Part shown: positions 1 to 5,524 of the stretch, piece after piece
Layout of the letters: the number at the start of each line of letters is the position of its first letter
Position numbering within the stretch: position 1 is the stretch's first letter
Assembly (NCBI GenBank): GCA_036505275.1
Contig: DASXTS010000355.1
Location: forward strand, 1-15,185
Source: DASXTS01 sp036505275
Lineage (GTDB): Bacteria > Actinomycetota > Actinomycetes > Mycobacteriales > Pseudonocardiaceae
Reading direction: 5' to 3'
DNA: 15,185 bases
The notes under the pieces: model-generated
Database searches by the model: none
Seen by the model: only the letters and a program-made list of their open reading frames with translations
What the model was told of the DNA's origin: nothing
Position numbers and translations under genes: made by a program

Positions 1-1
1 A

Positions 2-118
2 TCACTCTCCGTACACAACTCGAAGATCACCACGAGGGTCCGCCGCTCCGCGAACTACCGCATCTCCCTGGCATTGGGAGACCGGGTCGCGGCCTACAGT
101 GGGCTGGTGCCTAGATAG
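2..118 (+). CDS. 3' end of an unidentified gene (partial, cut by the window edge)
   Basis: A reading frame is open from the window edge to a TAG at 116-118 and gives 38 residues. In this frame about four fifths of third codon positions are G or C, clearly more than in the neighbouring frame 1, which is what a real actinobacterial coding tail would show. The residues are basic in the first half and I do not recognise a family. No function is proposed. The next gene begins 78 bases downstream on the same strand. It could also be a chance open frame, since only a short piece is visible. Confidence 0.3.
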   Translation, partial: SLSVHNSKITTRVRRSANYRISLALGDRVAAYSGLVPR

Positions 119-169
119 CCTAGGCTCGTGCGGCCCTGCAACCGTTCCAGTATACTTCGCGTTGTTCGC

Positions 170-175
170 TACAAT
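170..175 (+). promoter_or_regulatory. Candidate -10 box (TACAAT) for the membrane protein gene
   Basis: TACAAT is a near-consensus actinobacterial -10 hexamer and ends 21 bases before the ATG at 197, predicting a leader of about 15 bases. No convincing -35 element is seen at the usual spacing. No Shine-Dalgarno sequence stands before the ATG. Confidence 0.35.
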
Positions 176-196
176 TAGGTCGACGCCCATCCAGCC

Positions 197-1489
197 ATGA
201 TATTCGACAGCCGCCAACTTGCCACCATCATTCTCTTGGGCGCCTTCTTCATCTGGGCTCTCAGCCGCCGCGCTGTCCGCGCGTCTACCCGTGACATCGC
301 TAAGAGTTTCGTGCACCCAAAGATCTTGATTCCGTTTGCGCTGTATGCTGTCTGGCTCGTTGGACTACATTGGCTCGGCTGGCGGCTGAATATATGGAAC
401 CCAAGGTTGCTCGGTGAGTCTATCTTTTGGGCCGGTGCCGGTGGCCTTGCACTGGTCGCATTAGCGGCAACCGAAGCGAGTAAGGCGGACAACTTCTTCC
501 GAAACAGAACCGTCGACACGATTAAATTCACGGCGTTCTTTGTCGGCTTCCTAAACCTCAAGGCACTGAGCCTTCTGGGCGAACTGCTCATTCAATCGGT
601 CGTGACATTTCTCGTTATGGTGCGCGTCGTCGCCGGGCATGACCAGAAGTACAAGAACATTCGAAAGCCGCTCGACATCGCCCTAACGCTTGTGACGCTC
701 GGCCTGGTGGCCTATACGGTGCAATGGCTCATACAAGACTGGACGCAGATCGATAAGGGCCAGGAAGTTCGCAAGCTATTCATCCCCGTATGGTTGACAT
801 TCGGTGCGTTCCCCTTTGTCTTTGTCTTCGCGCTCATAGCCGACTACGGCCTGGTATTTAGTTTTGTGAAGGCAACGACGGGCCGTGACCGAACATCTCT
901 ACGTGCACGACTCGGCGTCATCCTGGCACTACGGACGCGCCTGCTCGACATTCGGGGATTTCGCGGCCGATACGTCCAGCAGGCCGGTCGAGCACGGACA
1001 GTACGGGAAGGCGTCGAAGCGGTGCGTGCCTTCCGCGAGGATCGAGCTAGGAAAGCAGTCATCGAGCAAGCTCGGCTCGACCGGCTGGACGTGTACGCCG
1101 GTGCTAAAGGCGTCGATGAAACTGGACGGCAGCTCGACCAACGAGAGTTCGACGCTACCCGGAATGCACTTGACTGGCTCGCTACCTGCCAAATGGGCTG
1201 GCACAACAATCAGGGCAAGCGTTACCGTCCCTATCTCCTGACGAGGATCGGTGATTTCGAGCGGCAGGGCTTACCGGCCGAGCACGGCATTGTTATGGAG
1301 GTTCGGAAGGACGGTCAGGCGTGGTACGCCTACCGGCGTACGGTTACTGGATGGGTGCTCGGTATCGGTGCCCGGAAGGCGCCGCCGGATCAGTGGTTCT
1401 ACGATGGGCCCGAGCCACCTAAGTCCTATCCGTGTCCTGGGCACGGCTGGGGACAAGCGGCCGGTGAGGAAACCGCAAACTGGCGGTAA
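197..1489 (+). CDS. Polytopic membrane protein with C-terminal soluble domain, function unknown
   Basis: This 430-residue protein is not one I recognise. Hydrophobic segments lie near residues 8-24, 44-65, 74-92, 112-148 (long enough for two helices), 160-178 and 196-222, so six or seven membrane passes occupy the first half. Basic clusters after segments one, four and six (for example the Arg-Arg-Ala-Val-Arg following the first helix) place those loops in the cytoplasm by the positive-inside rule. The remaining 200 residues are soluble and probably cytoplasmic: a basic, Arg-rich, probably helical part (230-310), then a Trp/Tyr-rich part with Gly-Trp-His-Asn-Asn near residue 335 and a Pro-rich end. 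Codon use is less G/C-rich than in the nuo genes, suggesting acquired DNA. The ATG at 197 starts just ahead of the first hydrophobic segment and follows a good -10 box. No enzyme motif is visible. Confidence 0.7.
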   Translation: MIFDSRQLATIILLGAFFIWALSRRAVRASTRDIAKSFVHPKILIPFALYAVWLVGLHWLGWRLNIWNPRLLGESIFWAGAGGLALVALAATEASKADNFFRNRTVDTIKFTAFFVGFLNLKALSLLGELLIQSVVTFLVMVRVVAGHDQKYKNIRKPLDIALTLVTLGLVAYTVQWLIQDWTQIDKGQEVRKLFIPVWLTFGAFPFVFVFALIADYGLVFSFVKATTGRDRTSLRARLGVILALRTRLLDIRGFRGRYVQQAGRARTVREGVEAVRAFREDRARKAVIEQARLDRLDVYAGAKGVDETGRQLDQREFDATRNALDWLATCQMGWHNNQGKRYRPYLLTRIGDFERQGLPAEHGIVMEVRKDGQAWYAYRRTVTGWVLGIGARKAPPDQWFYDGPEPPKSYPCPGHGWGQAAGEETANWR

Positions 1490-1761
1490 AGGGTCAGATG
1501 AATGGAGGGCATAGTGAGGAGGTGCCAGCCGAATTGACCTTGATCCTTGGCCTTAGGGCAGCACGGTAGTCAAAGTTAGGTTCATTCGGAGGAAACGCCC
1601 ATCTAGACTACCACCAACGTCGACCGAGACACTCACCTGGCTATGCTGACGAGAGAACGCGGATTGCGTTAGACCTTAGCCAAACCTTAGGCAGGACCAG
1701 CGCGTTCTGCCGGATGAAGCGTTGTCGCGGCCCGTCTAGCGATTGCGGTAATGCGTAGGGC
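1490..1761. other. Intergenic stretch with no supported gene
   Basis: No frame here looks coding. A purine-rich GAGGAGG lies at about 1515-1521 but leads only into a frame of about 15 codons ending at 1566. The hexamer CCTTAG occurs twice close together around 1674-1690. No hairpin-plus-T-tract terminator for the upstream membrane protein gene was found. Confidence 0.4.
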
Positions 1762-2277
1762 ATGATGACCAACATGGCTGCCGACGACGACTCGCAAGCG
1801 GCTCGACGGCTCGCCGAGCAAGCCCATCAGGTGGCGCACGCTTCTGGGCGAGAATGGTCACGCCATGCTCTCCAATGGGTGAGTCGAGGTCGACTCGGCC
1901 GCCGACAGGGCTGGCCCGTCGTCCCGCGCCTGGACAGTCCGTGGTAGGACACCATCTCGACCGAGCGGATCGGCTGGCGCCAGCGTGCGGCCAACCTAGA
2001 CCTCGACGGTGAATTCGCATTCGCCGTCGACTACCAGATCTGTCGACGCTGCCGCCTGGGCTGGATCGAGCAGCCCTACACGCTGCCCCGTTACCAGCGG
2101 TGCGGATTGGCCGCCGCTGGCCTCGCTGCGCTGCGACACGAGCACCCTGGGCTTGCCTGGCACACCCTCGGCGGGCACGTCGGGAGCTCGCAAGGATTCT
2201 GGGCTGCCGTCGGCGCCGATGTACCTGGCGGCTACGAGCAGCGCCCCCTCTGCCCCCATGTCACTGCTGGTGACTAA
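1762..2277 (+). pseudogene. GNAT-like acetyltransferase gene interrupted by an in-frame amber codon
   Basis: A single frame from ATG 1762 to TAA 2275-2277 encodes a coherent protein of about 170 residues except for a TAG at 1945-1947 (codon 62). Protein-like sequence continues on both sides without a frame change. The part after the stop has Cys-Arg-Arg-Cys, then a Tyr-Gln-Arg-Cys-Gly-Leu-Ala element that fits the (Gln/Arg)-x-x-Gly-x-(Gly/Ala) acetyl-CoA motif of GNAT enzymes, and a downstream Ser-x-x-Phe-Trp-x-x-Val-Gly-Ala element typical of the GNAT C-terminus. The ending with Pro-Gly-Gly-Tyr and Cys-Pro-His resembles small actinomycete proteins often named GNAT acetyltransferases. A single point mutation in an otherwise intact gene suggests recent decay. 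Amber readthrough, a sequencing error, or two separate short products are alternatives. It converges with the DUF4062 gene and overlaps it by four bases. Confidence 0.6.
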
Positions 2278-2750
2278 CCGCGCCGGGTCTCCAGCGAATC
2301 TGGACTGTTCACCGTCGCCGTCGTCACGCCGCTGTCGACCAGTCGCTCCCGGAAGGCGTGCTGCCGTGGCCCGTGCTCCAGATCGATGAACATCACCGCA
2401 GGTCCCTCGGCGTCGTCACCGAGCAGGAACACCAAACGGGGAATGCCGGCCTCCTCGGCGGTCTCATGCTCCAATTCGGTGTACGACAGCTCCGGCCGAT
2501 CCCGCACCGGCGACCCGTACCGAAACCCGGCGATCAACACACACACGTCGGCGGCCTGCACGGCCTCCCGGCACGCCACCCCTGGCTGCTGGTCTCGCGC
2601 CGCGAAGTACTTCATATCGGTCACCGCATCACCAGCCCGCATGACCGCTGACTCCGCCGCCGCCACGAACGGCCGCCTCACCGGCAACCGGCGCAACTCC
2701 GAGGTGTGAGACAGGAACACCCGCCAAGGCGGCAGACGATCACCGGGCAT
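2274..2750 (-). CDS. DUF4062 domain protein, truncated after the domain
   Basis: The 158-residue protein opens with Trp-Arg-Val-Phe-Leu-Ser-His-Thr-Ser-Glu-Leu-Arg (residues 9-20), the hallmark of DUF4062. It continues through the conserved Ala-Asp-Val-Cys-Val-Leu-Ile-Ala-Gly-Phe-Arg-Tyr-Gly-Ser (about 62-75) and Ser-Tyr-Thr-Glu-Leu-Glu (about 84-89). DUF4062 is a Rossmann-like module that usually forms the N-terminus of large actinomycete proteins with NTPase, TPR or WD40 parts. Here the frame ends with a few residues after the domain (Ser-Leu-Glu-Thr-Arg-Arg-Gly), so the effector or NTPase part is missing. This is probably a truncated remnant, although a stand-alone domain is possible. I chose ATG 2750 because homologues begin close to the Trp-Arg-Val-Phe element; ATG codons at 2762 and 2795 are in frame and would extend it. 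Its stop overlaps the end of the GNAT-like pseudogene. Confidence 0.65.
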   Translation of the reverse strand: MPGDRLPPWRVFLSHTSELRRLPVRRPFVAAAESAVMRAGDAVTDMKYFAARDQQPGVACREAVQAADVCVLIAGFRYGSPVRDRPELSYTELEHETAEEAGIPRLVFLLGDDAEGPAVMFIDLEHGPRQHAFRERLVDSGVTTATVNSPDSLETRRG

Positions 2751-2854
2751 GACAGACAGCATCCCAGTGATCACCTGCAGCGTAGAAGCCGGCATTGTCC
2801 GTCGGGCGGATTCCCTAGCAGGATCAGGCCCGTGATCGAGGAGGAACCGCCGCC

Positions 2855-2929
2855 ATGGTCGGCCAATTCCAGAGGCTGGCTGAACCCGTAGTCACTCAGT
2901 CAGTCGCTCACAAACATCCACCGTGGTAG
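2855..2929 (+). CDS. Short open frame with a strong ribosome binding site, possible gene remnant
   Basis: GAGGAGG at 2838-2844 lies ten bases before an ATG at 2855, the strongest Shine-Dalgarno match in the accessory stretch. The frame runs only 24 codons to a TAG at 2927-2929, about 40 bases short of the 3' end of the tRNA-Pro gene. It may be the severed 5' end of a gene lost when DNA was inserted or removed beside the tRNA, or chance. No family is recognisable from so short a peptide. Confidence 0.2.
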   Translation: MVGQFQRLAEPVVTQSVAHKHPPW

Positions 2930-2971
2930 GCGGCCCGCACCCGCTACGCTGTTGACCTGCATGTTTAGCCG

Positions 2972-3045
<74 letters not shown>

Positions 3046-3071
3046 GCCACGCCCGTGGGGGCGCAGAGTGC

Positions 3072-3077
3072 ATCGTA
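3072..3077 (-). promoter_or_regulatory. Candidate -10 box (TACGAT) for tRNA-Pro
   Basis: On the minus strand TACGAT lies 26 bases before the tRNA 5' end, giving a short precursor leader. A weak -35 candidate, TTCGAC, is 19 bases upstream. It stands back to back with the methyltransferase promoter. Confidence 0.35.
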
Positions 3078-3109
3078 GTGCAGGGGGCGGGCTCCGGTCG
3101 AACGAGCCG

Positions 3110-3115
3110 TAGGGT
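3110..3115 (+). promoter_or_regulatory. Candidate -10 box (TAGGGT) for the methyltransferase-nuoD unit
   Basis: TAGGGT fits the TANNNT pattern and ends seven bases before a GTG at 3123 that is in frame with the methyltransferase. That spacing is typical of leaderless actinobacterial transcripts, whose mRNA starts at or one base before the start codon. No -35 element or Shine-Dalgarno sequence is visible. Confidence 0.35.
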
Positions 3116-3122
3116 GCGGGGG

Positions 3123-4106
3123 GTGTGGGTGCCCTGGCGTGCGGCGATGGAGGAGGCGCTGTACGGCGTGCGGGGGTTCTACCGGACTACGGGGGCGGCT
3201 GCGCGGCACTTCAGGACGTCGGTGCACGCTTCGCGGCATTTTGCGGCGGCGATGGCAACGCTGCTGGCCGAGGTGGACGGGGGGTTGCGGCGGCCGGGAC
3301 GGCTGGACGTCGTGGACATGGGCGGTGGGGACGGGCGGCTGCTCTGCGACCTGCACGCCCAGCTGCCTCCTCACGTGCAGCAGCGGCTGCGGCTGGTGGT
3401 GGTGGAGCGGGGGCAGCGGCCGAGCGAGCTGCCGGGGCACATCCACTGGGCGCCGGAGGCACCGGATGGCATCAGCGGGCTGATCGTGGCGAACGAGTGG
3501 CTGGACAATGTGCCGGTCGATGTGGTGGAGCAGACCGCGAACGGGCCGCGACTGGTCGTGGTCGAGCCACAAACCGGCGAGGAACGAATTGACGGCAGGC
3601 CGGCCAAGGAGGACAGGCGGTGGCTGGACCGCTGGTGGCCGCTGGCCGAGACGGGCGAGCGCGCAGAGGTGGGGCGGTCCCGCGACGAGGGGTGGCATGA
3701 ACTCGTCAAGCGCCTGCATCGGGGGCTGGCGATCGCGGCCGACTACGGGCACTACCGGCATTCCCGGCCGCCGTTCGGCAGCCTCACCGGGTACCGCGAC
3801 GGCCGGCAGGTACTGCCGGTGCCGGATGGGTCATGCGACCTGACGGCGCACGTGGCGCTGGACGCGTGCGCGCAGGCAACCGGGTCGCAGCTGACCACGC
3901 AGCGGGCGGCGCTCAGGGCGTTGGGGGTGCGGGGCGCCAGGCCGCCATACGACCCCGCAGCCGACACGGCCTACCTCCGAGAGCTCCTGGTGGCGTCGGA
4001 GGAGGCGGAGCTGATCGACCCGGACGGGCTGGGTGGGTTCGGCTGGCTGGTGCATGCGAAGGGCATGTCGGTGCCCACCCCGTTACGTGGCACGATCGGC
4101 TCGTGA
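3123..4106 (+). CDS. midA: MidA/NDUFAF7-family SAM-dependent methyltransferase (COG1565, DUF185)
   Basis: This 327-residue protein has the full motif series of the MidA family: Ala-Leu-Tyr-Gly-x-x-Gly-Phe-Tyr (12-20), His-Phe-Arg-Thr-Ser-Val (29-34), a SAM-binding Val-Asp-Met-Gly-Gly-Gly-Asp-Gly-Arg loop (64-72), Asn-Glu-Trp-Leu-Asp-Asn-Val-Pro (124-131), Ala-Asp-Tyr-Gly-His, and Asp-Leu-Thr-Ala-His-Val near residue 240 followed by Thr-Thr-Gln. The mitochondrial member NDUFAF7 symmetrically dimethylates Arg85 of NDUFS2, the NuoD homologue, and is needed for complex I assembly. Here the gene sits directly before nuoD with its TGA inside the nuoD start (GTGA), so the two are translationally coupled. 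That context points to NuoD as substrate, which is inference. GTG 3123 was chosen from the leaderless promoter and because family members carry a short Trp-Arg segment before Ala-Leu-Tyr-Gly; GTG 3129 and ATG 3147 are alternatives. It is somewhat shorter than mitochondrial members. The gene symbol follows the family name. Confidence 0.88.
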   Translation: MWVPWRAAMEEALYGVRGFYRTTGAAARHFRTSVHASRHFAAAMATLLAEVDGGLRRPGRLDVVDMGGGDGRLLCDLHAQLPPHVQQRLRLVVVERGQRPSELPGHIHWAPEAPDGISGLIVANEWLDNVPVDVVEQTANGPRLVVVEPQTGEERIDGRPAKEDRRWLDRWWPLAETGERAEVGRSRDEGWHELVKRLHRGLAIAADYGHYRHSRPPFGSLTGYRDGRQVLPVPDGSCDLTAHVALDACAQATGSQLTTQRAALRALGVRGARPPYDPAADTAYLRELLVASEEAELIDPDGLGGFGWLVHAKGMSVPTPLRGTIGS

Positions 4107-5251
4107 CGAGCCAGCGCACAGTCGGTATCGGATCCGGTGCCGGCGAACTGCACACCGAGGACATGATCCTCAACATCGGCCCGCAGCATCCGTCGACGCA
4201 CGGGGTGCTTCGGCTGCGGCTGACCCTGGACGGCGAACGCATCGTGTGGGCCGAGCCGATCATCGGGTACATGCACCGAGGCGCGGAGAAGCTGTTCGAG
4301 GCGCGGGACTACCGGCAGATCATCGTGCTGGCCAACCGGCACGACTGGCTCTCGGCGTTCAGCAACGAGCTGGGCGTGGTGCTGGCCGTTGAGCGGCTGC
4401 TCGGCACCGAGGTCCCGGTGCGAGCGACCTGGGCGCGCACGCTGCTGGCCGAGCTGAACCGGGTGCTGAACCACCTGATGTTCCTTGGCTCGTACCCGAT
4501 CGAGCTCGGCGCCATCACGCCGATCTTCTATTCGTTCCGGGAACGGGAGACGATGCAGGCGGTGCTGGAGGAGGTCTCCGGCGGACGGATGCACTACATG
4601 TTCAACCGCGTCGGCGGCCTGAAGGAGGACCTGCCGGCCGGCTGGCTGGGCCGCACCGGACAGGCTGTCAAGGCCGTGCGGCGGGGCATGGCGGACGTTG
4701 AGAAGATCATCCGTGACAACGAGATCTTCCATGCCAGGACGCGGGGCGTCGGGCTGCTCACACCGGAGCAGGTCCTGCAGTACGGCGTGTCCGGGCCGAT
4801 CGCGCGGGCCAGTGGGCTGGACTTCGACCTGCGCCGCGATGAGCCGTACCTGGCCTACGGCGAGCTGGACGTGCCGGTGGTGACCCGCACGGAAGGCGAC
4901 TGCAATGCCCGCTTCGAGTGCCTGCTCGAGCAGGTGTACGCCTCGCTCGACCTGGCCGACGCGTGCCTCGAACGGCTCGCCCAGCTGCCGCCGGGGCCGA
5001 TCAACGTGCGGATGCCCAAGGTGCTCAAGGCGCCGGAGGGCCACACGTATGCGTGGACCGAGAACCCCCTCGGCATCAACGGCTACTACCTCGTGTCACG
5101 GGGCGAGAAGACCCCGTGGCGGATGAAGCTGCGCTCGGCATCGTTCAACAACGTCCAGGTGCTGCCCGAGCTGATGCGCGGCAGCCTGATCGCCGACATG
5201 ATCGCAATCCTTGGCTCGATGTTCTTCGTGGTCGGCGACATTGACAAGTAA
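4103..5251 (+). CDS. nuoD: NADH-quinone oxidoreductase subunit D (49 kDa subunit), NuoEFG-less type
   Basis: NuoD is the large peripheral-arm subunit that, with NuoB, forms the quinone-reduction site of complex I on the cytoplasmic side. The 382 residues include Gly-Pro-Gln-His-Pro-Ser-Thr-His-Gly (26-34), His-Arg-Gly-Ala-Glu-Lys (58-63), Leu-Gly-Ala-Ile-Thr-Pro, Arg-Val-Gly-Gly-Leu-Lys-Glu-Asp-Leu-Pro and the C-terminal Gly-Asp-Ile-Asp-Lys. His33 aligns with quinone-contacting His38 of Thermus Nqo4 and Arg59 with the NDUFS2 arginine methylated by NDUFAF7. The quinone-binding tyrosine (Thermus Tyr87, human Tyr108) is Trp82 here. The GTG start overlaps the methyltransferase stop by four bases and leaves about 20 residues before the conserved core; no Shine-Dalgarno sequence is seen, consistent with coupled re-initiation. 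Unlike the usual A-B-C-D order, nuoD lies at the far end of the locus on the opposite strand, convergent with the main operon. Overall it resembles Streptomyces NuoD2-type proteins. Confidence 0.95.
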   Translation: MTSQRTVGIGSGAGELHTEDMILNIGPQHPSTHGVLRLRLTLDGERIVWAEPIIGYMHRGAEKLFEARDYRQIIVLANRHDWLSAFSNELGVVLAVERLLGTEVPVRATWARTLLAELNRVLNHLMFLGSYPIELGAITPIFYSFRERETMQAVLEEVSGGRMHYMFNRVGGLKEDLPAGWLGRTGQAVKAVRRGMADVEKIIRDNEIFHARTRGVGLLTPEQVLQYGVSGPIARASGLDFDLRRDEPYLAYGELDVPVVTRTEGDCNARFECLLEQVYASLDLADACLERLAQLPPGPINVRMPKVLKAPEGHTYAWTENPLGINGYYLVSRGEKTPWRMKLRSASFNNVQVLPELMRGSLIADMIAILGSMFFVVGDIDK

Positions 5252-5272
5252 ATCGACAAGTAAATCGACAAG
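5243..5272 (+). repeat. 12-base tandem repeat duplicating the nuoD stop codon
   Basis: The unit GACAAGTAAATC occurs at 5243-5254 and 5255-5266, followed by a half copy GACAAG at 5267-5272. It begins in the last two codons of nuoD and carries the TAA stop, so a second in-frame TAA lies at 5261-5263. The repeat fills most of the space between the convergent nuoD and nuoN-side genes, where no terminator hairpin is visible. Confidence 0.9.
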
Positions 5273-5280
5273 CAGGCAAC

Positions 5281-5505
5281 TCAGCCGCGGTAGGAGAAAT
5301 CGTCCGGTTCGAGGGGCAGCGCAATGTGGGTCAGTGCCTCGATCCGGCCGTCCACGACGCGCATCCTGACCCGCTGGCCGAGGCGCAGGAAGCGCAGCCC
5401 CCTGCCCTCGAAGGCGGCCGCGTCGAACGGGAGCTCGGTGCCGTCGTCGAGGTAGACGGTGCCGCTGTTGGTCTCGGCCGAGAAGGTGGCCACGGTGCCC
5501 TGCAT
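5281..5505 (-). CDS. Small cold-shock-domain-like protein at the end of the nuo operon
   Basis: The 74-residue product starts Met-Gln-Gly-Thr-Val-Ala-Thr-Phe and continues with Gly-Thr-Val-Tyr-Leu-Asp-Asp-Gly-Thr-Glu-Leu-Pro-Phe and Leu-Gly-Gln-Arg-Val-Arg. This follows the pattern of cold-shock proteins (Gly-Thr-Val-Lys-Trp-Phe, Asp-Asp-Gly, Glu-Gly-Gln-Arg-Val) and predicts a small OB-fold beta barrel. The aromatic nucleic-acid-binding motifs RNP1 and RNP2 of true cold-shock proteins are not preserved, so RNA binding is doubtful. ATG 5505 is supported by GGAG six or seven bases upstream; the gene begins 19 bases after nuoN on the same strand, so it should be cotranscribed with the nuo genes. 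Its role is unknown; a link to complex I is inferred from position only. Confidence 0.65.
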   Translation of the reverse strand: MQGTVATFSAETNSGTVYLDDGTELPFDAAAFEGRGLRFLRLGQRVRMRVVDGRIEALTHIALPLEPDDFSYRG

Positions 5506-5524
5506 GCCGACTCCAGACCTCGAG

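Noticed and set aside
110..124. CCTAG-ATAGC-CTAGG inverted repeat near the end of the partial gene
   Set aside because: Arms of five bases with no T tract; too short to call a terminator or operator.
1762..2277. Amber codon read as a recoded amino acid (for example pyrrolysine)
   Set aside because: No supporting signal, no pyl genes in view, and a GNAT-like protein has no known need for it; mutation is simpler.
1..2971. A second copy of the tRNA-Pro 3' end that would mark an att site
   Set aside because: I looked for the T-arm and acceptor sequence in this stretch and saw no convincing match.
3125..3761. Overlapping open frames on both strands inside the methyltransferase gene
   Set aside because: The composition is repetitive Gly/Ala/Trp or Pro/His and the in-frame product carries a complete recognised domain.
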